39,634 bases of DNA, from positions 1 to 39,634 of the forward strand of contig NZ_CAINTR010000212.1 of assembly GCF_903853455.1 (NCBI RefSeq). The letters are read 5' to 3'. Position 1 is the first letter of the stretch. Every line of letters starts with the position of its first letter. Both the position numbers and the translations under genes were made by a program. This DNA comes from an uncultured Magnetospirillum sp. (GTDB taxonomy: Bacteria > Pseudomonadota > Alphaproteobacteria > Rhodospirillales > Magnetospirillaceae). Below are positions 33,553 through 39,634 of the stretch, piece after piece. A model generated the notes under the pieces. That model saw only the letters and a list, made by a program, of their open reading frames with translations, was not told where the DNA came from and did no database searches.

Positions 33553-33642
33553 GGCGTGCTCCACACTCGCTCGCGGTCAAAAAAATGTCTCTTTGCCGAG
33601 GGTTAGGACGCACAAACGACCTAAAATTTCTCAATGCCCCGA

Positions 33643-33679
33643 CTTCGCGAAACAAACTATCATTTTGTGCATTGCGAAG
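33643..33679. promoter_or_regulatory. Inverted repeat in the ecm-ccr divergent promoter region
   Basis: CTTCGCGAAACAAA (33643-33656) and TTTTGTGCATTGCGAAG (33663-33679) form an imperfect dyad, with CTTCGC/GCGAAG and ACAAA/TTTGT pairing and a short mismatch between. Lying midway between divergent ecm and ccr, it is a candidate operator for a regulator of acetyl-CoA assimilation. No known consensus is claimed. Confidence 0.45.
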
Positions 33680-33781
33680 AAAGCGACAAAACGCTAAAAG
33701 GCGGGGATGTCGCGTGCCTCCCCGTCCCCCTGGGCGGCGCCGAAGGTGAAATGTCGTCTTGCGGGTCTAAGGAGTTCTCAG

Positions 33782-35038
33782 ATGAGCGAACAGGTGGTCA
33801 AGGATCTCTACGAGCTGGGTGAGATCCCGCCGCTCGGGCATGTGCCGCGGCAGATGTATGCCTGGGCCATCCGTCGCGAGCGTCACGGCAATCCCGATAC
33901 CGCCATGCAGGTCGAGGTGGTGGACACCCCCGAGATCGATCCCCATGAAGTCCTGATCATGGTGATGGCGGCCGGCGTCAACTACAACGGCGTCTGGGCC
34001 TGTCTCGGCAAGCCGATCTCGCCGTTCGACTACCACAAGGCCGAGTACCACATCGCCGGCTCCGACGCCTCGGGCGTCGTCTATAAGGTCGGCTCCAAGG
34101 TGAAGCGTTGGAAGGTCGGCGACGAGGTGGTGGTCCACTGCAACCAGACCGACGGCGACGACGAGGAGTGCAACGGCGGCGATCCCATGAACTCGCCCAG
34201 CCAGCGCATCTGGGGCTACGAGACCGCCGACGGGTCCTTCGCCCAGTTCGCCCGGGTCCAGGCGCAGCAGGTGATGCAGCGCCCCAAGCACCTGACCTGG
34301 GAAGAAAGCGCCTGCTACACCCTGACGCTGGCCACCGCCTATCGCATGCTGTTCGGCCATCGTCCGCATGTGCTGCGTCCCGGCCATAACGTGCTGGTGT
34401 GGGGCGCCGCCGGCGGCCTCGGCTCCATGGCCATCCAGCTGATCGCCGTGTCGGGCGGCAACGCCATCGGCGTGGTGTCGGAAGAGGACAAGCGCGACTT
34501 CGTGCTGGGACTCGGCGCCAAGGGCGTCATCAACCGCAAGGACTTCGACTGTTGGGGCCAGTTGCCCGACGTGGACGGCGATCCCAAGGTGTTCTCCGAC
34601 TACATGAAGAAGACCCGCGAGTTCGGCAAGGCCATCTGGGACATCACCGGCAAGGGCAACGACGTCGATTTCGTGTTCGAGCATCCCGGCGAGGCCACCT
34701 TCCCGGTGTCGTGCAACGTGGTCAAGCGCGGCGGCATGGTGGTGTTCTGCGCCGGCACCTCCGGCTTCAACCTGACCTTCGACGCCCGCTTCGTGTGGAT
34801 GCGTCAGAAGCGCATCCAGGGCAGCCACTTCGCCAACCTGCTCCAGGCCTCCCAGGCCAACCAGCTGGTGATCGAACGCCGCATCGACCCCTGCATGTCC
34901 GAGGTCTATTCCTGGGACGACATCCCGCTGGCCCATATGCAGATGCTGAAGAACCTGCACAAGCCCGGCAACATGGCGGTGCTGGTCCAGGCCCTGAAGC
35001 CCGGCCGCACCACCATCGAGGACTGCATCGAGGGCTGA
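33782..35038 (+). CDS. ccr: Crotonyl-CoA carboxylase/reductase
   Basis: A 418-residue MDR-family enzyme that reductively carboxylates crotonyl-CoA with NADPH and CO2 to (2S)-ethylmalonyl-CoA, the key step of the ethylmalonyl-CoA pathway. The NADPH-binding site is VLVWGAAGGLGSMAIQL. Residues known from studied Ccr proteins to hold CO2 have clear counterparts: Asn in AGVNYNGVW, Phe in DGSFAQFA, Glu in TWEESACYTL and His in QGSHFANLL. ATG 33782 follows AAGGAG eight bases upstream. It is divergent from ecm and followed by a strong terminator, so mcd downstream is probably not on its transcript. Confidence 0.95.
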   Translation: MSEQVVKDLYELGEIPPLGHVPRQMYAWAIRRERHGNPDTAMQVEVVDTPEIDPHEVLIMVMAAGVNYNGVWACLGKPISPFDYHKAEYHIAGSDASGVVYKVGSKVKRWKVGDEVVVHCNQTDGDDEECNGGDPMNSPSQRIWGYETADGSFAQFARVQAQQVMQRPKHLTWEESACYTLTLATAYRMLFGHRPHVLRPGHNVLVWGAAGGLGSMAIQLIAVSGGNAIGVVSEEDKRDFVLGLGAKGVINRKDFDCWGQLPDVDGDPKVFSDYMKKTREFGKAIWDITGKGNDVDFVFEHPGEATFPVSCNVVKRGGMVVFCAGTSGFNLTFDARFVWMRQKRIQGSHFANLLQASQANQLVIERRIDPCMSEVYSWDDIPLAHMQMLKNLHKPGNMAVLVQALKPGRTTIEDCIEG

Positions 35039-35060
35039 GGCTATCGTTGCACTATGTTTG

Positions 35061-35095
35061 ACCCGCCGGTGAGGGATGCCTTGCCGGCGGGTTTT
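35061..35095 (+). terminator. Intrinsic terminator after ccr
   Basis: ACCCGCCGG (35061-35069) pairs with CCGGCGGGT (35084-35092) and is followed by TTTT, 22 bases after the ccr stop. Confidence 0.8.
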
Positions 35096-35097
35096 CG

Positions 35098-35121
35098 ATA
35101 ACGTAAAAGTTTTTACGTTAT
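35098..35121. promoter_or_regulatory. Perfect palindrome upstream of the ATPase gene
   Basis: ATAACGTAAAA (35098-35108) is repeated inverted as TTTTACGTTAT (35111-35121) across GT, a perfect 11-2-11 dyad 19 bases before the ATPase ATG. It is very AT-rich for this genome and directly follows the ccr terminator. It may be an operator, an autoregulatory site or a boundary of the inserted gene. TTTATC follows it, so a hairpin terminator role is possible but secondary. Confidence 0.65.
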
Positions 35122-35140
35122 TTTATCTTCGGGCCTAACC

Positions 35141-36640
35141 ATGCAGAAAACCTGGGGATTTTACGGCCGCGCCCGTGAGATCGCCACGATCGAGAAGATC
35201 CTCGACCGTGGGCGCTGGTTCTTCTGCGCCATTTCCGGTCGCCGCCGGATCGGCAAGACATCGCTGATCCGGGAGGCATTGCAGGCGGTTGGGCGAGGCC
35301 ACAAATGCCTCTACGTCCAGATTCCAGATAGCGATGAACGGGGTGTGGTTCAGGCGTTTCAAGATGCCGTGGAAGGAGTCGGAGCAACTCCAGACGAGGC
35401 TCGGAGATATCGTACATTCGCTGACATGGCTCACATCATAAGGATATGTTGCGAGTCTGGCTGGGTGGTCATCCTCGACGAATTCCAATATTTTCATCGC
35501 AAAGGACTTGCCCCATTTCAGTCGCTGCTTCAGGCGGAGGTGGATCGGCTGCGCGATACGACCGAGGGCGGTCTGGTCGTCCTCGGTTCGATCCATACCG
35601 AGATGTCGGCCATTCTGGAAGACCGCAACGCGCCGCTGTTCAGCCGCATCACCGACCGGATCGAAGTGGAGCATTGGGATTTCGAGACGCTGTTCGAGAT
35701 GTTTGGCGCTCACGGTATCGTCGATCCGGCCCAGCAGTTGTTCCTGTGGTCGCTGTTCGAGGGCGTGCCGAAGTTCTACCGCGACGCCTTCGATCAGGGC
35801 GTTCTGACGCCAGCTCCCGATTATCGCCAGCGGACGCTCCGCCAGTTGTTCTTCGAGGGCAGTAGCCCGCTACGCGACGAGGCCGACACCTGGTTCCTGC
35901 GCGAATTCCGCGGTCGCTACGACACCGTGCTGCGACTGCTGGCCCGGCTGGGACCTTGCTCCCATGGCGCCTTGACCGAGGAGTTCGGCCGGGCCGGCAC
36001 GGAATCGGAAAAGCAATTAGGCGGCTATCTCAAGATCCTGGTCGAGAACTACCGCATGGTCGAGCGGCAAATGCCCATCTTCGCCGGGAAGAAGGACCGC
36101 AAGGGCCGCTACGCCATCACCGACAATTTCCTGATGTCCTGGCTGGGCGGGTTGGCCAAGAATGTCGTGGCGTCTCGCATGATGCCTTTGGGCCGTCCGC
36201 TCGCCGCCGCCGACGAAGCCCTGGCCACGGTGGAGGGCTTTACCTTCGAGCGGATGATCCGTCAGCTGACCGTGGAATGCTCGCGCAAGGACTGCGGCGA
36301 CTTCACCCTAAGTGAGATGGTGCAGGGCTACTGGAACAGCGCCGATACCGAAATTGATCTAGTAGCGCTTGATGATGTATCCGAGACCATCCGCTTCGGT
36401 TCCTGCAAACGCTCGGAGACCAAGCACGACGTGGACTCCCTGGCCGGCTTCGACGGGCATATCCAGCGTTTCCTCGAGACTAAGGACGGCCGCCGCTTTA
36501 ACGGATGGGTTGTGGAAAAGGCGCTGTATTCCACCACATTCTCCAGCGACAATCGCAGTCACCTCGAAGCCCTCGGCTATGTCTGCCGCGATATCCCCGA
36601 TTTCCGCAACCTTCTCTTCCCCAAGAGGATAAGCCCATGA
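35141..36640 (+). CDS. P-loop ATPase with C-terminal nuclease-like domain (DUF234-type)
   Basis: A 499-residue protein of the archaeal-type (MNS) STAND-related ATPase family. Walker A is SGRRRIGKTS (32-41), Walker B VVILDEFQ (109-116), and LVVLGS (145-150) is a sensor strand. The middle holds a winged-helix-like region (LARLGPCSHGALTEEF). The C-terminus resembles the DUF234 PD-(D/E)XK fold: E404-x-D406 in TEIDLVAL and K423 in FGSCKRSE. Its role is unknown; such proteins are often tied to mobile DNA or defence. Its 5' part is less GC-rich than its neighbours. ATG 35141 lacks a clear ribosome binding site; its stop overlaps the mcd start (ATGA). Confidence 0.75.
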   Translation: MQKTWGFYGRAREIATIEKILDRGRWFFCAISGRRRIGKTSLIREALQAVGRGHKCLYVQIPDSDERGVVQAFQDAVEGVGATPDEARRYRTFADMAHIIRICCESGWVVILDEFQYFHRKGLAPFQSLLQAEVDRLRDTTEGGLVVLGSIHTEMSAILEDRNAPLFSRITDRIEVEHWDFETLFEMFGAHGIVDPAQQLFLWSLFEGVPKFYRDAFDQGVLTPAPDYRQRTLRQLFFEGSSPLRDEADTWFLREFRGRYDTVLRLLARLGPCSHGALTEEFGRAGTESEKQLGGYLKILVENYRMVERQMPIFAGKKDRKGRYAITDNFLMSWLGGLAKNVVASRMMPLGRPLAAADEALATVEGFTFERMIRQLTVECSRKDCGDFTLSEMVQGYWNSADTEIDLVALDDVSETIRFGSCKRSETKHDVDSLAGFDGHIQRFLETKDGRRFNGWVVEKALYSTTFSSDNRSHLEALGYVCRDIPDFRNLLFPKRISP

Positions 36641-38298
36641 CCGCCATCCTGCTTCCCGATCTGATCCCCACCTGTGAGAAGGCGCTGGTCGCCGTCGACA
36701 AGCTTCGGCTTGCCGCCAAGGCCTCCGTCGTCGCCATGGTCAGCAAGGACGGCAAGATCGACGGCGCCCTGTTCGAGGCCAACCAGACCGCCGCCCACGG
36801 CTATGCCTGGCTGGCGACCTATGTGTCGGCGCTGGAGCAGATGCTGGGCTGGGCCAAGCGGATCGACGCGGTCGGTAAGCTGGGCGAGTTGGAGACCCTG
36901 ATGCTTCAGGCCGCCTTCGGCGAGTATCTGGCCCAGATCCATGGCGGCATCCCCATGAGCCAGGGCGAGATCATTCGCCCCGCCGATCTCGGCCTCGACG
37001 CCAAGACGGTGCGCGGCTTCACCTCGGAGGCGACCGCGCTGCTGCGCCGCCAGGGCTGCACCGCCGCTCTGCGCACCCGCATCGCCGAGCTGATCCGCGA
37101 CGGCCAGCATTTCGGCGAGGCCGGTCTCGAGGACGAGACCCTGACCATGATCCGCGACCAGTTCCGCCGCTTCGCCGACGAGGAGGTGATCCCCCACGCC
37201 CACGAATGGCACCTCAAGGACCAGTTGATCCCCATCGAGGTGGTGGACCACGTGGCCGAGATGGGGGTGTTCGGCCTGACCCTGCCGGAGGAATACGGCG
37301 GGCTGGGCCTGGGCAAGACCGCCATGTGCGTGGTGACGGAAGAGCTGTCGCGCGGCTATATCGGCGTCGGGTCCTTGGGTACCCGCTCGGAGATCGCCGG
37401 CGAGTTGATCCGTCTGGGCGGCACCGAGGAGCAGAAGCACGAATGGCTGCCCAAGATCGCCTCGGGCGAGATTCTGCCCACCGCCGTGTTCACCGAGCCC
37501 AATACCGGCTCCGACCTGGGGTCTTTGCGCACCCGCGCGGTCAAGGACGGCGACGACTACGTGGTGACCGGCAACAAGACCTGGATCACCCATGCCAGCC
37601 GCACCGACGTCATGACCCTGCTGGTGCGCACCGATCCCGCCACCAAGGATTACCGGGGCCTGTCCATGATGCTGGCGCCCAAGCCGCGCGGCACCGAGGC
37701 CGATCCGTTCCCGGCCGAGGGCATGACCGGCGGCGAGATCAAGGTGCTGGGCTATCGCGGCATGAAGGAATACGAGCTGGGCTTCGACGGCTTCAAGGTG
37801 CCGGCCGCCAACCTGCTGGGCGGCGTCGAGGGCCAGGGCTTCAAGCAGCTGATGGAGACCTTCGAGTCGGCCCGCATCCAGACCGCCGCCCGCGCCGTCG
37901 GCGTTGCCCAGTGCGCCATGGAATCCGGCCTGAAATACGCCAACGACCGGGTGCAGTTCGGCAAGTCCATCTACGAGTTCCCCCGCGTCGGCGGCAAGAT
38001 CGCCTGGATGGCGGTCGAAACCATGATCGCCCGCCAGCTCACCTATTTCTCGGCGCGCGAGAAGGACGAGGGCCACCGCTGCGACATCGAGGCCGGCATG
38101 GCCAAGCTGCTGGCGGCGCGCGTCGCCTGGGCCAACGCCGACAACGCGCTTCAGGTCCATGGCGGCAACGGCTATGCCGAGGAATACCCCATCTCGCGCA
38201 TCCTGTGCGACGCCCGCATCCTCAACATCTTCGAGGGCGCCGCCGAGATCCAGGCCCAGGTCATCGCCCGTGGCCTGCTGAGCGGGGCGCGGAACTGA
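36637..38298 (+). CDS. mcd: (2S)-methylsuccinyl-CoA dehydrogenase
   Basis: A 553-residue FAD acyl-CoA dehydrogenase oxidising (2S)-methylsuccinyl-CoA to mesaconyl-C1-CoA, the step after Ecm in the ethylmalonyl-CoA pathway. Residues from about 160 form the acyl-CoA dehydrogenase fold: FGLTLPEEYGGLGLGKTAM, FTEPNTGSDLGSLRTRA and QVHGGNGYAEEYPISR. The ~150-residue N-terminal extension (MTAILLPDLIPTCEKALV onward) is typical of Mcd and absent from short-chain dehydrogenases. ATG 36637 overlaps the ATPase stop, and its ribosome binding site (AGAGGA) lies inside the ATPase gene, so translation is coupled to a gene of unrelated function. A CCCTCTCCC-type repeat follows. Confidence 0.9.
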   Translation: MTAILLPDLIPTCEKALVAVDKLRLAAKASVVAMVSKDGKIDGALFEANQTAAHGYAWLATYVSALEQMLGWAKRIDAVGKLGELETLMLQAAFGEYLAQIHGGIPMSQGEIIRPADLGLDAKTVRGFTSEATALLRRQGCTAALRTRIAELIRDGQHFGEAGLEDETLTMIRDQFRRFADEEVIPHAHEWHLKDQLIPIEVVDHVAEMGVFGLTLPEEYGGLGLGKTAMCVVTEELSRGYIGVGSLGTRSEIAGELIRLGGTEEQKHEWLPKIASGEILPTAVFTEPNTGSDLGSLRTRAVKDGDDYVVTGNKTWITHASRTDVMTLLVRTDPATKDYRGLSMMLAPKPRGTEADPFPAEGMTGGEIKVLGYRGMKEYELGFDGFKVPAANLLGGVEGQGFKQLMETFESARIQTAARAVGVAQCAMESGLKYANDRVQFGKSIYEFPRVGGKIAWMAVETMIARQLTYFSAREKDEGHRCDIEAGMAKLLAARVAWANADNALQVHGGNGYAEEYPISRILCDARILNIFEGAAEIQAQVIARGLLSGARN

Positions 38299-38308
38299 TT
38301 TGGACCTC

Positions 38309-38353
38309 TTCCCCCTCTCCCTTGAGGGAGAGGGTCGGGGTGAGGGGGAATTG
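38309..38353 (+). repeat. CCCTCTCCC-type palindromic repeat, copy 3
   Basis: It reads TTCCCCCTCTCCCTTGAGGG, then AGAGGGTCGGGGTGAGGGGG and AATTG, nearly identical to the copy in nirD at 12112-12156. It begins 11 bases after the mcd stop and is intergenic, which appears to be the usual place for this unit. Confidence 0.85.
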
Positions 38354-38452
38354 GGGCTGGCGGGAGGAAAGCGCCGGGCGTATCGTGCCGGCGTTTTTCC
38401 TGCTAGGCCGTACCATGTCTTTAGCTGATCTCCCGAGGAAGGCGCCACGCCG

Positions 38453-39043
38453 GTGATGCACTTCCGCCACCGTCTGCTGACCTTGCGCGACGCCGAGCTG
38501 GCGCTGCGGGCCGAGCTGGCCCAGTCGGGCGAGCCGGCGGGCGAGTACCATCCCCGCCTGCGCCAGTTACACGAGACCCATGCCCGCGAGCTGGAGCTGA
38601 TCATCGACGACGAGGGCTGGCCCACCGCCGACGTCGCCGACGCCGACGGCTCCGAGGCCGCCTGGCTGGTGGCCATGCACGCGGTGTCGCGGCCCAGCTT
38701 CATGCGCCGCTGCCTCGGCCTGCTGAAAGGCGCCGCCAACCGGGGCGAGGCCCCGGCCCGCCACGCCGCCCTGCTGGAGGACCGCATCCGGGCGCTGGAA
38801 GGCCGCAAGCAGGTCTACGGCACCCAGTTGGACTGGCACGACGGCATCCTGTCGCCGCTGCCCATCGACAACCCGGACGGCGTCGATGCCCGCCGCGCCG
38901 CCGCCGGCCTGGAACCCCTGGCCGACGCCATCGCCAACGCCCGCAGCGCCGCCCAACACGACGGCGCCCCACCGCCGGAGGAATGGGAAGCCTCGTCGGC
39001 CGTGCTCGAAGCATTGGCCAAAGAGGTGGGGTGGCGGGAGTAG
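38453..39043 (+). CDS. DUF6624-family protein
   Basis: The product is 196 residues. The pattern DDEGWPTADVADADGSEAAW, then LLEDRIRALEGRKQVYGTQL and PLPIDNPDGVDARRAAAGL matches the DUF6624 family, function unknown. No signal peptide or membrane segment is seen. The start is GTG 38453 or the adjoining ATG 38456; GAGGAAGG lies 10-13 bases upstream. A 13-codon reading frame (ATG 38415 to TGA 38456) ends on the start codon and could couple translation. No functional neighbour is evident. Confidence 0.75.
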   Translation: MMHFRHRLLTLRDAELALRAELAQSGEPAGEYHPRLRQLHETHARELELIIDDEGWPTADVADADGSEAAWLVAMHAVSRPSFMRRCLGLLKGAANRGEAPARHAALLEDRIRALEGRKQVYGTQLDWHDGILSPLPIDNPDGVDARRAAAGLEPLADAIANARSAAQHDGAPPPEEWEASSAVLEALAKEVGWRE

Positions 39044-39091
39044 AGGGGAGGGCGCCCTTCATGAATGGGCCCCTTCCTGAATCTCCCCGTA

Positions 39092-39115
39092 CAGCTTTTT
39101 GGAGATCGAAAGCTG
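39092..39115. other. Small stem-loop
   Basis: CAGCTTT (39092-39098) and AAAGCTG (39109-39115) form a seven-bp stem downstream of the DUF6624 gene. No clear T-run follows on the plus strand, so terminator function is uncertain. Confidence 0.35.
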
Positions 39116-39145
39116 CCAAAAATGATGCGCAATTCATCTTGTATT

Positions 39146-39165
39146 GCATATTTCTAACAATATGC
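39146..39165. promoter_or_regulatory. Inverted repeat upstream of the Fic gene
   Basis: GCATATT-TCTAAC-AATATGC is a 7-6-7 dyad in the AT-rich region 41 bases before the fic start. It may be an operator from when the gene was intact. Confidence 0.45.
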
Positions 39166-39205
39166 TAGTTAACTCCTGTGCGTTGAGACATTTTGGTGCG
39201 GCAGA

Positions 39206-39529
39206 ATGAACAATTCGGCGATGGGGTTCGACCTCACGGATGCGGTTCAATACCACTACGACCAATTCCCGCCCGCGAACTTGGATACAACCAAGCTAAT
39301 TAAGCCACTTGCCGCCGCCGCATCATCCCTTGCCCGCTATGACCAGATGCTGAAGGGGATGCACAATAGCGAGATCCCTCTTGCCCCACTGCGTGGCCAA
39401 GAAGCCGTTATTTCATCCCGGATGGAAGGAACCGTCAGTACCCTTGATGAGGTCTTGCGGTATGAAGCAGATAACGAAGGTGACGGAGAACATACGGCTC
39501 CTCGCTATTCGGAGTGGGTGGCTGCGTGA
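39206..39529 (+). pseudogene. Truncated Fic-family protein (N-terminal part)
   Basis: The 107 residues match the Fic N-terminal region: DAVQYHYDQFPPANLD, LAPLRGQEAVISSRMEGT and STLDEVLRYEAD. The inhibitory-helix motif SxxxEG (SSRMEG) that blocks Fic AMP-transfer is present. The frame stops at 39527-39529, before the catalytic HxFxDGNGR loop, and no other frame continues the family. Downstream sequence to 39634 (including WLRDHWLITPASIPMFDLKA in another frame) is not recognised. The break near 39510 looks like a deletion or insertion scar; AMPylation cannot occur. A composition lower in GC than its neighbours suggests acquisition by transfer. Confidence 0.7.
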
Positions 39530-39634
39530 CCATTGGTTGATCACCCCTGCGTCCATCCCTATGTTCGATCTGAAGGCCATCCCTCCGTCCCGACCTGCGA
39601 ATCTGGCATGCGGCTGAGCGGAGCGGCGGTCAAG

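Noticed and set aside
36577-38808. Minus-strand frame opposite mcd (743 codons)
   Set aside because: It is a shadow frame crossing the mcd gene and the DUF6624 gene, with repetitive composition and no recognisable domain.
1-39634. tRNA or rRNA genes
   Set aside because: I looked for cloverleaf-like GGTTCGAATCC segments and rRNA-like conserved blocks and saw none; a covariance-model scan could not be run.

Overview
The window is GC-rich, densely coded DNA. It fits an alphaproteobacterium of the Rhodospirillales, most likely a Magnetospirillum-like organism. The grounds are codon and base composition, an NtrC/sigma-54-type nitrate assimilation operon, a complete ecm/ccr/mcd block of the ethylmalonyl-CoA pathway, and intergenic palindromes typical of this group. 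The taxonomic call is inference; no alignment was run.

Layout. Positions 1-605 are a scar: a piece of an IS4-type transposase joined to a piece of an unrecognised gene. Positions 684-2786 hold three minus-strand genes: a membrane protein, a receiver-domain protein and an exported protein. Positions 2959-14783 form the nitrate assimilation locus: nasT, then a 5' leader, then nrtA-nrtB-nrtCD-nasS-nirB-nirD-nasA in one direction with short gaps or overlaps. The leader carries a -24/-12 sigma-54 promoter, a two-hairpin ANTAR-binding motif whose hexaloops both have A1 and G4, and a strong intrinsic terminator. The readable logic is that nitrogen limitation starts transcription, and nitrate, sensed by cytoplasmic NasS, frees NasT to let polymerase pass the terminator. 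Nitrate is imported by NrtABCD, reduced to nitrite by NasA and to ammonium by NirBD.

Positions 14794-20366 hold a lipoprotein, a small envelope cluster (GT39, GT9 and glycerophosphodiesterase, overlapping stop/start) and a nitronate monooxygenase-family protein. Positions 20454-26985 hold a ribbon-helix-helix protein, a class A penicillin-binding protein, a small HTH protein, a XerD-type recombinase, a SPOR-like lipoprotein, an alpha-carbonic anhydrase with a Tat signal, and a LysR regulator. Positions 27156-31413 hold a short HPF, htpG (with a sigma-32-like promoter), a DUF2125 protein and a ChaC-like gamma-glutamylcyclotransferase.

Positions 31558-38298 hold ethylmalonyl-CoA mutase, divergent from crotonyl-CoA carboxylase/reductase, then (2S)-methylsuccinyl-CoA dehydrogenase. 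A P-loop ATPase with a C-terminal nuclease-like domain, preceded by a perfect palindrome, sits between ccr and mcd and looks inserted. The window closes with a DUF6624 protein and a truncated Fic gene.

The most unusual structure is a family of five intergenic elements (about 5280, 15192, 22915, 25186 and 31439). Their hairpin stems differ in sequence but stay complementary, while loops and linkers are conserved. A second repeat family lies in nirD/nasA and after mcd; in nirD it supplies the protein's C-terminal tail and the nasA ribosome binding site.
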